Shown here: positions 34,612 through 41,622 of the stretch, one piece after another
Layout of the letters: each line of letters starts with the position of its first letter
Numbering within the stretch: position 1 is the stretch's first letter
Source: a bacterium
GTDB lineage: Bacteria > Patescibacteriota > Microgenomatia > UBA1400 > PJMF01
NCBI GenBank assembly: GCA_017431625.1
Contig: JAFRKQ010000010.1
Span: 81,503-123,587 of the forward strand
Direction: 5' to 3'
Length of the DNA stretch: 42,085 nt
Position numbers and translations under genes: made by a program
Notes under the pieces: model-generated
Database searches by the model: none
What the model saw: the letters and a program-made list of their open reading frames with translations, nothing else
What the model was told of the DNA's origin: nothing

Positions 34612-34904
34612 GTGAAAGTTGGATTAAACACCAGCTTTATGTTTTGCCCCATCTTTGTAACTTATGGGAACAAATGTTACATATCTTATTGGTCGCAGTG
34701 AGTATATTCTAGTACTTAAAAAGTGCAAAATAATGACAATTTTACGTCTACACCGCTAAAAATAATGTAAAAAAACTCCCACGTTTTTTACTTAACCAAA
34801 AACTTTCCACTATAAATGAAATTTTTGCCACTTTTATGGTTTTTTTCATTTATAAATGAAAAAATCCCCAGCACTGATAGATATTTGTCAGTGTGTTGGT
34901 TGTC
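34612..34904. other. AT-rich stretch downstream of the array with inverted repeats
   Basis: Contains three inverted repeats: TGTAAC/GTTACA (34656-34681), GTAAAAAA/TTTTTTAC (34767-34791), and a perfect 24-bp palindrome TTTTTTCATTTA/TAAATGAAAAAA (34841-34864). TATAAATGAA also occurs separately at 34811. One or more may end array transcription. No gene is visible. Confidence 0.6.
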
Positions 34905-35150
34905 AGCAGCGATTTGATCGGACGCTCTGACAGTGACTGCGCAAGATCAGAAGCTACGCCGACTCCGACAATTGCTTGAGACCGCTTAAACGATGTGTTT
35001 GTCGATAAGCGGGTGGTGTCCAGACAGCTCGCCCGGTCAAATATTTAGCCGAGCGCTCAAACAGTGACTGCGCGTGCTCGCCTTCGGCGACACGCTCGTC
35101 AAACTCGCGCCTAACGGCAAAAATATTTGCTTCGTGCCGTCTTTAGTGGC
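34905..35150. repeat. Dispersed intergenic element, copy 2
   Basis: Two related sub-blocks, CGGACGCTCTGACAGTGACT (about 34919) and GCCGAGCGCTCAAACAGTGA (about 35048), are followed by a TCGCCTTCGGCGA hairpin and CTCGTCAAACTCGCGC plus TAACGGC. The latter matches, on the opposite strand, the element at 26297-26490. No open frame. Confidence 0.65.
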
Positions 35151-35182
35151 TTTCAAAGTTGCCTTACCAGTCAACTTTGAAA
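35151..35182. repeat. 11-bp perfect stem-loop
   Basis: TTTCAAAGTTG (35151-35161) and CAACTTTGAAA (35172-35182) enclose a 10-nt loop. It sits just beyond the terminator of the glycine-rich protein gene. Confidence 0.7.
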
Positions 35183-35185
35183 CAC

Positions 35186-35220
35186 AAAAACTTCCCTCAC
35201 TTTTTTTCGAGTGAGGGAAG
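35186..35220 (-). terminator. Intrinsic terminator of the glycine-rich protein gene
   Basis: On the minus strand CTTCCCTCACT pairs with AGTGAGGGAAG (35220-35191), followed by TTTTTG. It lies 34 nt after the stop codon. Confidence 0.9.
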
Positions 35221-35254
35221 CCGAAACGAAATAAGAAACTTATCAGACTGCAAA

Positions 35255-36391
35255 CTAAATCCCCAGATAGACGGCAAGCTGGGTGATACGGGCGACACCA
35301 TTACCAGTGTGACCGACACCACTAACATAGTAATTGCCAACACTTGTAGGATCAGGCATTGGGGTCAGCTCGCCTTTAGTATTGGTCCAGGTGTAGCTGG
35401 CCCCGTCAATCATAGTGGTATTGGTAAATGAATAACCTGTGGGTGAGAGTGAACAGTTTCTATCAGTAGTACCAGTGTCACAACCAGCTTTGGGGGTAGT
35501 GTCGGTGAGACTAGTGACGGCGACACAGCCGGTGTGACCGGAGATGTAGGAAGAGCCACCGCCTGAACCTGCTCCACAAGTAGCACAACCAGGCTTAGTA
35601 TTGATATAACCACCATACCAACCACCACCAGCGCCTGGTATACCTTCACTAGGACCACCACTACCGTTTTGTCCAATTCCAAAATCGTAACCAGAAACTT
35701 GAGTGGCATCAGAACTGCTCATACTATCATATGTCATATAATGCCAAGCCTGTTTATTACCATAACCTTGTAAGCCACCAGAAATACCAGCAGAATCATT
35801 ATATTTGAGTGCTTCATTTACATAATTAATAACCGCACCTCCACCACCGCCAGCATCATTAGTAGAACTCTGACTCTTAAGGCCACTACCACCAGTGCCA
35901 CCGCCATTATACGCGTTCTGTGTATCAGAATACAAAACACCCGTTTTCCCTTCTTCACCAACATAGATAAACAATGATGTATTCTGTGGTACTTGTATGT
36001 TGCCGGCAGCATAGCCGCCTTCGTTTTGTACAGCCAGTGGTGCTGTGACAACATAGGCAGGTCCTCCACTCGCGCCCCACAACTCTACTACATACGTACC
36101 CGTGGCTGGGGCGGTAAAAGTCTGATAATTCCCAGTATAGTCAAAGGTGGTCGTTTTGACCACGCACCCCTTATAAAAGCTCGAGTAAGTGCTGTCGTCC
36201 GGACATAAATCCAGCGCTAAATACTTATCGGCGGCAACTTTGACAAATTTGACGCCACCCACGCGCACGACATTGCCTGAAACGACGTCTTTGAGTTTCA
36301 TCGTCTGATTGCCCGAGGCGGCGCGAGCTAGAGAGCCCGTGAGGGTGAAGAAAATCGCCAGCAAAAAGATCCGCCCAAACACTCTGGACAT
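35255..36391 (-). CDS. Secreted glycine-rich surface protein
   Basis: The 378-residue protein has a signal peptide (MSRVFGRIFLLAIFFTLTGSLARA, cleavage near AAS). A short linker with paired cysteines is followed by a glycine-rich beta domain: FTAPATGTYVVELWGASGG, then many GGG runs (AYNGGGTGGSG, AGGGGGAVI, GAGGGWYGGY, CATCGAGSGGGSSY). Proteins with this pattern are secreted or cell-surface exposed. The ATG at 36391 has AGAAAGG 5 nt upstream; the GTG two codons earlier is less likely. The mRNA has a leader of about 170 nt with a complex fold. A terminator follows the gene, so it is a one-gene unit. Confidence 0.85.
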   Translation of the reverse strand: MSRVFGRIFLLAIFFTLTGSLARAASGNQTMKLKDVVSGNVVRVGGVKFVKVAADKYLALDLCPDDSTYSSFYKGCVVKTTTFDYTGNYQTFTAPATGTYVVELWGASGGPAYVVTAPLAVQNEGGYAAGNIQVPQNTSLFIYVGEEGKTGVLYSDTQNAYNGGGTGGSGLKSQSSTNDAGGGGGAVINYVNEALKYNDSAGISGGLQGYGNKQAWHYMTYDSMSSSDATQVSGYDFGIGQNGSGGPSEGIPGAGGGWYGGYINTKPGCATCGAGSGGGSSYISGHTGCVAVTSLTDTTPKAGCDTGTTDRNCSLSPTGYSFTNTTMIDGASYTWTNTKGELTPMPDPTSVGNYYVSGVGHTGNGVARITQLAVYLGI

Positions 36392-36454
36392 GGTCACCTT
36401 TCTTTTTTTCTGCTACGGGTTTTAGCTCTATAGAGAGCAGTCACTATTCTCAGT

Positions 36455-36561
36455 GAGTCTGACGGAAACACTAGCGAACATTTACGAGAATGCTCTCACC
36501 AACGCTAATATCTTATCCAAATCCACTATCATAACGCAGATTTGCAAGTCCGTCAGACTCG
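36455..36561 (-). ncRNA. Structured leader RNA with three-way junction
   Basis: Read on the minus strand from the predicted start near 36561. P1 is a perfect 12-bp stem, GAGTCTGACGGA (36560-36549) with TCCGTCAGACTC (36466-36455). P2 inside it is CAAATC (36544-36539) with GATTTG (36523-36518). P3 is TAGCG (36507-36503) with CGCTA (36476-36472), capped by GAGA/TCTC. Two further short hairpins lie between P1 and the ribosome-binding site. The fold matches no riboswitch class I know. It probably controls the glycine-rich protein mRNA, or is processed as a free RNA. Confidence 0.6.
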
Positions 36562-36567
36562 TTTCTT

Positions 36568-36596
36568 AGTATAACATGGAAGAGAGTGGTTGTCAA
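36568..36596 (-). promoter_or_regulatory. Promoter of the glycine-rich protein gene
   Basis: Minus strand: TTGACA (36596-36591), 17-bp spacer, TATACT (36573-36568). The start lands at the first base of stem P1. Confidence 0.85.
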
Positions 36597-36693
36597 GAGG
36601 CAAAAAATCTAACCTGGTAGCCTCTGGGCTAAACATCATCTCAAACTATCAGACTCAAGCAAAAACTATCACTAGTCAAAAAATCCGCGCTAC

Positions 36694-36731
36694 TTGAGGA
36701 CATTTTTTCAGTCAACTGAAAACTACTCAAG
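36694..36731. repeat. Direct repeat flanking the ATPase gene, downstream copy
   Basis: TTGAGGACATTTTTTCAGTC plus AACTGAAAA, overlapping the ATPase stop codon. It contains the dyad TTTTCAGT/ACTGAAAA. The same 29 bp occur upstream of the gene at 37986. Confidence 0.85.
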
Positions 36732-37919
36732 CAACCAGTCCAGCACAAACTTTTGTTTAATCCCGTCATAATCCATCTCGGGATCATAATCCAGGGTAAT
36801 TAAAGTCTTGGGGTGATTATCTTTCACCTGTAGCAGACTGCGCAACTCGCGCTCCAAAGTCTCTTTTTGTCGCACGCTAGCGGCCACTTGATAATACTCG
36901 ACTGCATTCGCCTTAATGGCGACAAAATCAATTTCGTATTTGTCAGCTTGTCCCACATACACTTGATAACCACGACGTAAAAGTTCCAAATAAACCACAT
37001 TCTCAAGCAAACGCCCCTGATCTTGCACCCGCGCGCGCAATAAATAATAGCGCAAGCCAAGATCCACCACGTAGTACTTATCACCGGTTTTCAACAATTG
37101 GCGACCACGAATATCGTAGCGATCTGCCCGATAGAAAATATAAGCATTAGTTAGTGCCGATAGATAGCCGTCGATAGTGTTACCACTCACAAGATTGCCA
37201 TTTTGCTGGAAACTCGTGACAATGCTGTGTGTCGAAGCCAAATTGCCAATATTGTCCATAAGATACAACACCAATCGTTCTAGCAATGCCACGTCTTGTA
37301 CTTTACGCCTAGTAACCACATCCTTGAGAATAATTGTATTGTAAAGATCACGCAAATAGACAGCCGCCTGTTGAGGATCACTCAAAGAGGCTGCATAAGG
37401 GAAGCCACCCCGCATGACGTAATGATTGTACAATTGCTGACGATCGCTGATTTGTGGCAAAACTTGGGTATACTCAGCAAAAGAGTAAGGGAAGACATTG
37501 ATAGTCACAAAACGGCCAGAAAGTAAAGTCGCCAACTCTCCAGAAAGGATATGGGCATTTGAGCCGGTAATGTAAATATCAACATTCTTGCGCAAAAACA
37601 GCGAATTAATCGCTCTTTGCCAGCCATCAATCATTTGCACCTCATCAATCAAAACATAATACTGACACTGATGACGGATCAAATTTAGAACATAATCATG
37701 TAATTGTTCATATGTCTGAAAATGATAACGGGCTAAATCCTCCAGATTGATCCTAATTATTTGCTCCGGGCGAACACCTTGGCGATACAAATAATTTTCA
37801 TACAAATCAAAAAGAGTGGATTTACCACTACGCCGCACCCCTGTGATTACCTTGATCACATCCTGATGTTGCCAGCTAATAAGGGTTCTGAGCAGTTTGC
37901 TACGTCCAATCAGTCTCAT
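36723..37919 (-). CDS. AAA ATPase, AAA_14/DUF4143 family (second copy)
   Basis: The 398-residue protein has Walker A GVRRSGKST near residue 27, Walker B YVLIDEVQ, sensor region YITGSNAHIL, a GRFVTINVFPYSFAEY motif, and a C-terminal DUF4143 domain with ENVVYLELLRRGY, the YEIDFVA strand and YYQVAASV. This is the classical DUF4143 architecture, more typical than the copy at 1700-2971, with which it shares little sequence. TGCTATAAT (-10 at 37932-37927) ends 7 nt before the ATG, so the mRNA is probably leaderless. Near-identical direct repeats flank the gene. The function of the family is not established. Confidence 0.92.
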   Translation of the reverse strand: MRLIGRSKLLRTLISWQHQDVIKVITGVRRSGKSTLFDLYENYLYRQGVRPEQIIRINLEDLARYHFQTYEQLHDYVLNLIRHQCQYYVLIDEVQMIDGWQRAINSLFLRKNVDIYITGSNAHILSGELATLLSGRFVTINVFPYSFAEYTQVLPQISDRQQLYNHYVMRGGFPYAASLSDPQQAAVYLRDLYNTIILKDVVTRRKVQDVALLERLVLYLMDNIGNLASTHSIVTSFQQNGNLVSGNTIDGYLSALTNAYIFYRADRYDIRGRQLLKTGDKYYVVDLGLRYYLLRARVQDQGRLLENVVYLELLRRGYQVYVGQADKYEIDFVAIKANAVEYYQVAASVRQKETLERELRSLLQVKDNHPKTLITLDYDPEMDYDGIKQKFVLDWLLE

Positions 37920-37926
37920 ATGCCCA

Positions 37927-37935
37927 ATTATAGCA
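37927..37935 (-). promoter_or_regulatory. Extended -10 promoter of the second DUF4143 ATPase
   Basis: Minus-strand TGCTATAAT with -10 at 37932-37927; the ATG follows after 7 nt. Confidence 0.7.
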
Positions 37936-37984
37936 TATCTTCATCAGTTGTCAAGTTTTTTCAATCAGCTCAAAAAACTCGCCG

Positions 37985-38055
37985 TTTGAGGACATTTTTT
38001 CAGTCAACTGAAAATCTTACTCAAATTAAGACAATTTTTTTAGTCAACTAAAAAC
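37985..38055. repeat. Direct repeat flanking the ATPase gene, upstream copies
   Basis: The 29-bp unit (TTGAGGACATTTTTTCAGTC...) recurs here. It is followed at once by a diverged second copy (AAGACAATTTTTTAGTCAAC...) with dyad TTTTAGT/ACTAAAA. Confidence 0.8.
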
Positions 38056-38090
38056 TTTGGACAAACAGCGCTATAAAAAATGAATCACGA

Positions 38091-38486
38091 TCAGATCAAA
38101 AAATCATACAAATCTGCAGGTGATAAAACTAACGGTCGATCCAGGTCAGCATCAATAAAATCCTTGTCCCCAGAAAGAATAACATCAGCATCATAATAAA
38201 GAGCATCCTGTAGTACTTGAATATCCTTTTGGTCGCGTAACAAATTATGATCAACAACTGCTTTAACGCTCTTTTTATGCTCAATAGGCAAATTAAGATA
38301 CAAAGTATATATCGTATTAGCTTTTTCAGGCCATTTTTGCTCTAGTTTTGCCTTCAACTCATGATCAATGTATTCAGTTGTCAACAATTGGTGTCGACTT
38401 ACAAGTAATAAATCCAAAAGACTGCCCGCCTTACCATGAAAAACAAAAGCTGAAATCAAAACATTGGTATCAATAATGATTTTCAT
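38091..38486 (-). CDS. PIN-domain toxin (VapC-like)
   Basis: The 131-residue protein is a predicted ribonuclease toxin. It starts with the PIN signature MKIIIDTNVLISAF (Asp6) and has acidic residues in TTEYIDHELKAKLEQ and the C-terminal LRDQKDIQVLQDALYYDADVILSGDKDF, the usual Mg-binding set. Length is typical for the PF13470-type PIN family. Its ATG overlaps the antitoxin stop by 4 bp, giving coupled translation. Confidence 0.88.
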   Translation of the reverse strand: MKIIIDTNVLISAFVFHGKAGSLLDLLLVSRHQLLTTEYIDHELKAKLEQKWPEKANTIYTLYLNLPIEHKKSVKAVVDHNLLRDQKDIQVLQDALYYDADVILSGDKDFIDADLDRPLVLSPADLYDFLI

Positions 38487-38716
38487 TCAGTCATTCTGTC
38501 TCGTCGAAAAGCCGCCAAATCAGCGATCATCTCACTTTCACTCTGCCATGTTCTATCGCCAGCTAAAAGTTGTTGAATTTGATTGAGGGCTGATTTTTTT
38601 TGAACATTCTGTTCGCGATCTAGATATTGAATATACTTAATGGCCGCAATTTGATTTTCGCGCGTCAAACGTGCAATCATTTGATTAAGATCATATGTCT
38701 GAGTGCTATATATCAT
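38483..38716 (-). CDS. Antitoxin partner of the PIN toxin
   Basis: The 77-residue protein has a short beta N-terminus (IYSTQTYDLNQMIARL), a basic helical middle (ENQIAAIKYIQYLDREQ) and an acidic/charged C-terminal tail (SESEMIADLAAFRRDRMTE) expected to block the toxin. Gene order antitoxin-toxin and the 4-bp overlap support the pairing. It has an AAAGGAAAG ribosome-binding site and a TGATATAAT promoter (-10 at 38741-38736), unlike the leaderless genes nearby. Confidence 0.8.
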   Translation of the reverse strand: MIYSTQTYDLNQMIARLTRENQIAAIKYIQYLDREQNVQKKSALNQIQQLLAGDRTWQSESEMIADLAAFRRDRMTE

Positions 38717-38899
38717 ACTTCTTTCCTTTTCGTTTATTATATCACATCTTTTTAGCTTTTATGACCTCACAAGCATATTCCGAGCCTTACAAATCAAAAA
38801 TTAATACCTCTACACACGAGAAAAACACTCAACACTAGTGATAATAAATGCGATCAGCGAAAACTATTCCAAACTGCCTGTCGATTTCCCTCAAATTAG

Positions 38900-38908
38900 T
38901 GGTATAAT
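38900..38908 (+). promoter_or_regulatory. Extended -10 promoter of tRNA-Ile
   Basis: TGGTATAAT with -10 at 38903-38908, about 20 nt before the tRNA. The interval 38742-38899 holds nothing recognisable. Confidence 0.65.
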
Positions 38909-38928
38909 ACCTAAGTCTTTAACAATAG

Positions 38929-39002
38929 GAGTGCATAGCTCAGTTGGTAGTAGCGCTATCCTGATAAGATAGAGGTCCATGGTTCGAGTCCATGTGCACT
39001 CA
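38929..39002 (+). tRNA. tRNA-Ile (anticodon GAT)
   Basis: Acceptor GAGTGCA (38929-38935) pairs with TGCACTC (38995-39001). The anticodon stem CTATC/GATAG carries loop CTGATAA, anticodon GAT. The T-arm contains GGTTCGAGTCC. CCA is not encoded. Phage-type genes begin directly downstream, so the 3' end is a plausible integration site. Confidence 0.96.
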
Positions 39003-39064
39003 CAAAATCCACACAAACAGGAGACAGAAGAACATTCTGGCTTTTGCTTGTGTGGAAAGAAAGC

Positions 39065-39277
39065 GTGCAAAAAGCAGCTATAGAGTATCAAGCACATATT
39101 ACCAAAATTGGTAAAGATGTTTTATCATTTTACACTGACCGCGAAACAGCGGCAATGGCAAAATTGCACGATAAATATGGCTTTTCATACAGAAATATTG
39201 GTGATGTATTTGCATTTACCAAACAAGCAGTCCATCATAGAGTAAAGGAATATAGAAACAAAACCCCCCAAGAATAA
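39065..39277 (+). CDS. Small HTH protein at the start of the phage-like block
   Basis: The protein has about 70 residues from a GTG at 39065, preceded at 5 nt by GGAAAG; a TTG at 39044 would add seven codons. The C-terminal half AKLHDKYGFSYRNIGDVFAFTKQAVHHRVKEYR looks like a helix-turn-helix of the sigma-region-4 or resolvase type. It may regulate the phage-like block. A terminator hairpin overlaps its end. Confidence 0.6.
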   Translation: MQKAAIEYQAHITKIGKDVLSFYTDRETAAMAKLHDKYGFSYRNIGDVFAFTKQAVHHRVKEYRNKTPQE

Positions 39278-39292
39278 ACTCGGGGGCCTTTT
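39264..39292 (+). terminator. Intrinsic terminator of the HTH gene
   Basis: CCCCC and GGGGG form a 5-bp GC stem with a 12-13-nt loop, followed by CCTTTT. It starts inside the end of the reading frame. Confidence 0.7.
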
Positions 39293-39317
39293 GGTGTAAA
39301 TTATAATGAAAGTAATA

Positions 39318-39554
39318 ATGTCAGATTATAGCATAAACGATCAAAAAATCAAGAGAATAGATTATTATAGCGATAAAACAGAAAAAATCATGAAAGAGCT
39401 TTTTGAGCTCACTCAAGAAATGATTGATAACAAAGACTTATTTTATGCCGAGGGCTATACTATGGCTACTCAATCGCTAATCTTCACCCAAAAAGTAATG
39501 TTTGAAGACTCGAAAAGATTGTTACTGTCACAACTTGAATTTAAGGGAGAATAA
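39318..39554 (+). CDS. Small helical protein, phage-like block
   Basis: The protein has 78 residues from the ATG at 39318. I prefer this to the ATG at 39306 because a TATAAT overlaps that codon. It is predicted almost wholly helical and charged (KTEKIMKELFELTQEMIDNKDLFYAEGY). It ends 3 bp before the NTPase gene. The function is unknown; small helical proteins are common before phage recombination genes. Confidence 0.6.
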   Translation: MSDYSINDQKIKRIDYYSDKTEKIMKELFELTQEMIDNKDLFYAEGYTMATQSLIFTQKVMFEDSKRLLLSQLEFKGE

Positions 39555-39557
39555 TTT

Positions 39558-40466
39558 ATGGCAATGGTATTACATCAGGCCTCAAGAAAAAAAGCCAAGC
39601 TCAGAATCGGACTTGCTGGCCCATCTGGATCAGGTAAAACCTATTCAGCACTTCTACTAGCTTATGGATTGTGCGGCGATTGGTCTAAAATTGCCTTGAT
39701 TGACACAGAAAATGGCTCAGGCGATCTGTACTCAAATTTGGGTGAATACCAAGTGTTGACGCTGCAAGAACCGTTCGATCCACGCCGCTATATTGAGGCA
39801 ATCAAAACCTGTGAAAATGCCGGTGCAGAGGTTATAATTATAGACTCTATCACTCATGAATGGAATGGGCCAGGTGGCTGTTTGGAAATGCACGATAAAG
39901 CCACAAAAGCTATGAGAAATCCCAACTCATACATGGCTTGGAATCAAATTACACCGCTGCATGACCAATTTATCCAATCTATTATCCAATCTAGGTGTCA
40001 TATCATCACCACTGTCCGCTCTAAGACGGAGTACATTTTAGTAGATTATAATGGCCGCCAACGCCCACAAAAGGCTGGCATGGGTCAAGTCACCAGAGAT
40101 GGATTTGAATACGAGTTGACCGTATCTTTTGATCTCAATCAAGATCACACGGTCATTGTCTCAAAAGACCGTACCGAGATGTTTAGCGAATACAATGGTG
40201 AGTCTATTTCTATCAAAACTGGCGAAATGCTTTTAGAGTGGGCTAATTCTGGTGCTGACGACAAGATTGATAAAGATACCGTTTACAAGATTGAAGCCGA
40301 AATTGAACGCACTGATACTAAATTAGGCGATATTCTTGAACACTACAATGTAACGAGCCTTAAACAGCTCAATACACAACAAGCACAAAACTGTTTAGCA
40401 CTATTGAATAAAAAGACAACTATGAACAAAATTGAGCAATTGCCTAATGGTGAAATCGCTCATTAG
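39558..40466 (+). CDS. Phage Sak4/RecA-like AAA NTPase
   Basis: The 302-residue protein has Walker A GLAGPSGSGKT (residues about 18-28), Walker B VIIIDSITHEW, sensor-like IITTVRSKTEY and the family segment KAGMGQVTRDGFEYELTVSFDL. This order is typical of phage RecA-like NTPases (Sak4-type single-strand annealing or AAA_24 proteins) that act in phage replication and recombination. A C-terminal helical tail of about 75 residues follows. It is preceded by GGGAGA and lies in a run of small genes with 3-10 bp gaps. This is the clearest phage marker in the window. Confidence 0.85.
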   Translation: MAMVLHQASRKKAKLRIGLAGPSGSGKTYSALLLAYGLCGDWSKIALIDTENGSGDLYSNLGEYQVLTLQEPFDPRRYIEAIKTCENAGAEVIIIDSITHEWNGPGGCLEMHDKATKAMRNPNSYMAWNQITPLHDQFIQSIIQSRCHIITTVRSKTEYILVDYNGRQRPQKAGMGQVTRDGFEYELTVSFDLNQDHTVIVSKDRTEMFSEYNGESISIKTGEMLLEWANSGADDKIDKDTVYKIEAEIERTDTKLGDILEHYNVTSLKQLNTQQAQNCLALLNKKTTMNKIEQLPNGEIAH

Positions 40467-40475
40467 AAAGGAATA

Positions 40476-40916
40476 ATGGCTGATACTCAAGAAATTCAAC
40501 CACTTAAAAGTAATGAGTTGGTTCGATTGGCTTTGAACGCTGATATTAACCAATTCAAGGCGTTAAGCGTGGTTGATCAAGCTAAAGTAATCGCCGTTAG
40601 CAAAAAAATTATGGATAAACTAAAGCGACAAGATGTGGCTCGCCGAATCGCTTTGCAAGAGACTCTCCCCACCGAGGGCATAGTCGGAGACGATTTTAGT
40701 GTCAAATGGCAAGATAAGGCCGGTAAATGGCTCTTAGACGAAAAAAAACTTATGGAGCTATACCCAGATAAAGTCCGGACAATCAAAACCATTGATCCCA
40801 TATTCGCTGAAGACTATTTAACAAGAGCCAAAAAAAAGAAATCTGGCGAACCCCTACTAGATGGAGTAAGTTACGTTTGCGGAGAGGGCAAGCAGATGGT
40901 AGTAAGGATAAAATGA
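40476..40916 (+). CDS. Phage-like hypothetical protein
   Basis: The 146-residue, lysine-rich protein has a helical N-terminal half (SNELVRLALNADINQFKALSVVDQAKVIAVSKKIMDKLKRQD) and a C-terminal half with several tryptophans and basic residues. An AGAAAGGA site precedes the ATG. It sits between the Sak4-like NTPase and an acidic protein, where phages often encode recombination accessories or DNA-binding proteins. No family is recognised. Confidence 0.65.
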   Translation: MADTQEIQPLKSNELVRLALNADINQFKALSVVDQAKVIAVSKKIMDKLKRQDVARRIALQETLPTEGIVGDDFSVKWQDKAGKWLLDEKKLMELYPDKVRTIKTIDPIFAEDYLTRAKKKKSGEPLLDGVSYVCGEGKQMVVRIK

Positions 40917-41347
40917 CAAAAATAGTGATTGGGTCGATGGAAAATGATAAGGTTTTGCCAGAAAAAAAGTTTGAGTTGTCAAAACAATTTATTTCATTGA
41001 TCCTAGGTCTTATTAGAACCGTTGATCAAGATGTACTTCACCCAAGTTCATGTGGGACTGCTGGACACATAGTGGGGGCATTTACCAATCTTTGTGCTAA
41101 AGGTGATGAAGATATGCCTTTTGATCTTTCTGACTGGACGCAAGAGGAAAAATATGTTTTGGTCTATATGGCGGCAACAACAGCTTTTATGAGCTTTCTG
41201 GAAGATGATGGTCAAGAAAAGCTACTAAATCGAATCATTAAAGGTTCAACGTCTCAAAAGGATCAAGAAGAAAGCGAAGACGAAGAAGATCAGGAAAATA
41301 ATACTGCTATGGAAGATATATTGAAAGAGTTTTTTAGTAAAGATTGA
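40913..41347 (+). CDS. Acidic phage-like hypothetical protein
   Basis: The 144-residue protein starts at an ATG overlapping the previous stop (ATGA). The central helical region (FISLILGLIRTVDQDVLHPSSCGTA) is followed by a very acidic stretch (EESEDEEDQENN) and a short helical tail EDILKEFFSKD. A terminal acidic helix of this type is seen in phage single-strand-binding proteins and other DNA-mimic tails, but the body does not look like an OB fold. Unknown function. Confidence 0.65.
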   Translation: MTKIVIGSMENDKVLPEKKFELSKQFISLILGLIRTVDQDVLHPSSCGTAGHIVGAFTNLCAKGDEDMPFDLSDWTQEEKYVLVYMAATTAFMSFLEDDGQEKLLNRIIKGSTSQKDQEESEDEEDQENNTAMEDILKEFFSKD

Positions 41348-41358
41348 TCCTGATATAT

Positions 41359-41407
41359 GGTAAGGGGACTTACCCTATAAACTGGGTTATTCTTACCCAA
41401 GATTTTT
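41359..41407 (+). terminator. Paired hairpins ending the phage-like early genes
   Basis: GGTAAG/CTTACC with a GGGA loop (41359-41374) is followed by TGGGT/ACCCA (41383-41399) and AGATTTTT. The rest of the 41348-41622 interval shows no gene on this strand. Confidence 0.5.
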
Positions 41408-41622
41408 GCAGACTAGATGATGCGACATTCCATTAGTTTGCACAAGGTCTTTAACAGATTGAGAGTGGCCAAATGACTCGCGTAAGGGTTGCTGTGATCA
41501 GTATTAACTGCCAAAAAGTTGCGTTTTCAGCGTAAATCCCAGTCGGTCGCCATGCCGATGTCGTGTTGTTTGACCACTTTTGATCTGTTTTAAAAAGAAA
41601 ATATTGATACAAAGGCATAAAT

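Noticed and set aside
38929-39002. Duplicate att site within the window
   Set aside because: I found no second copy of the tRNA-Ile 3' end here; the other att site, if any, must lie beyond 42085.
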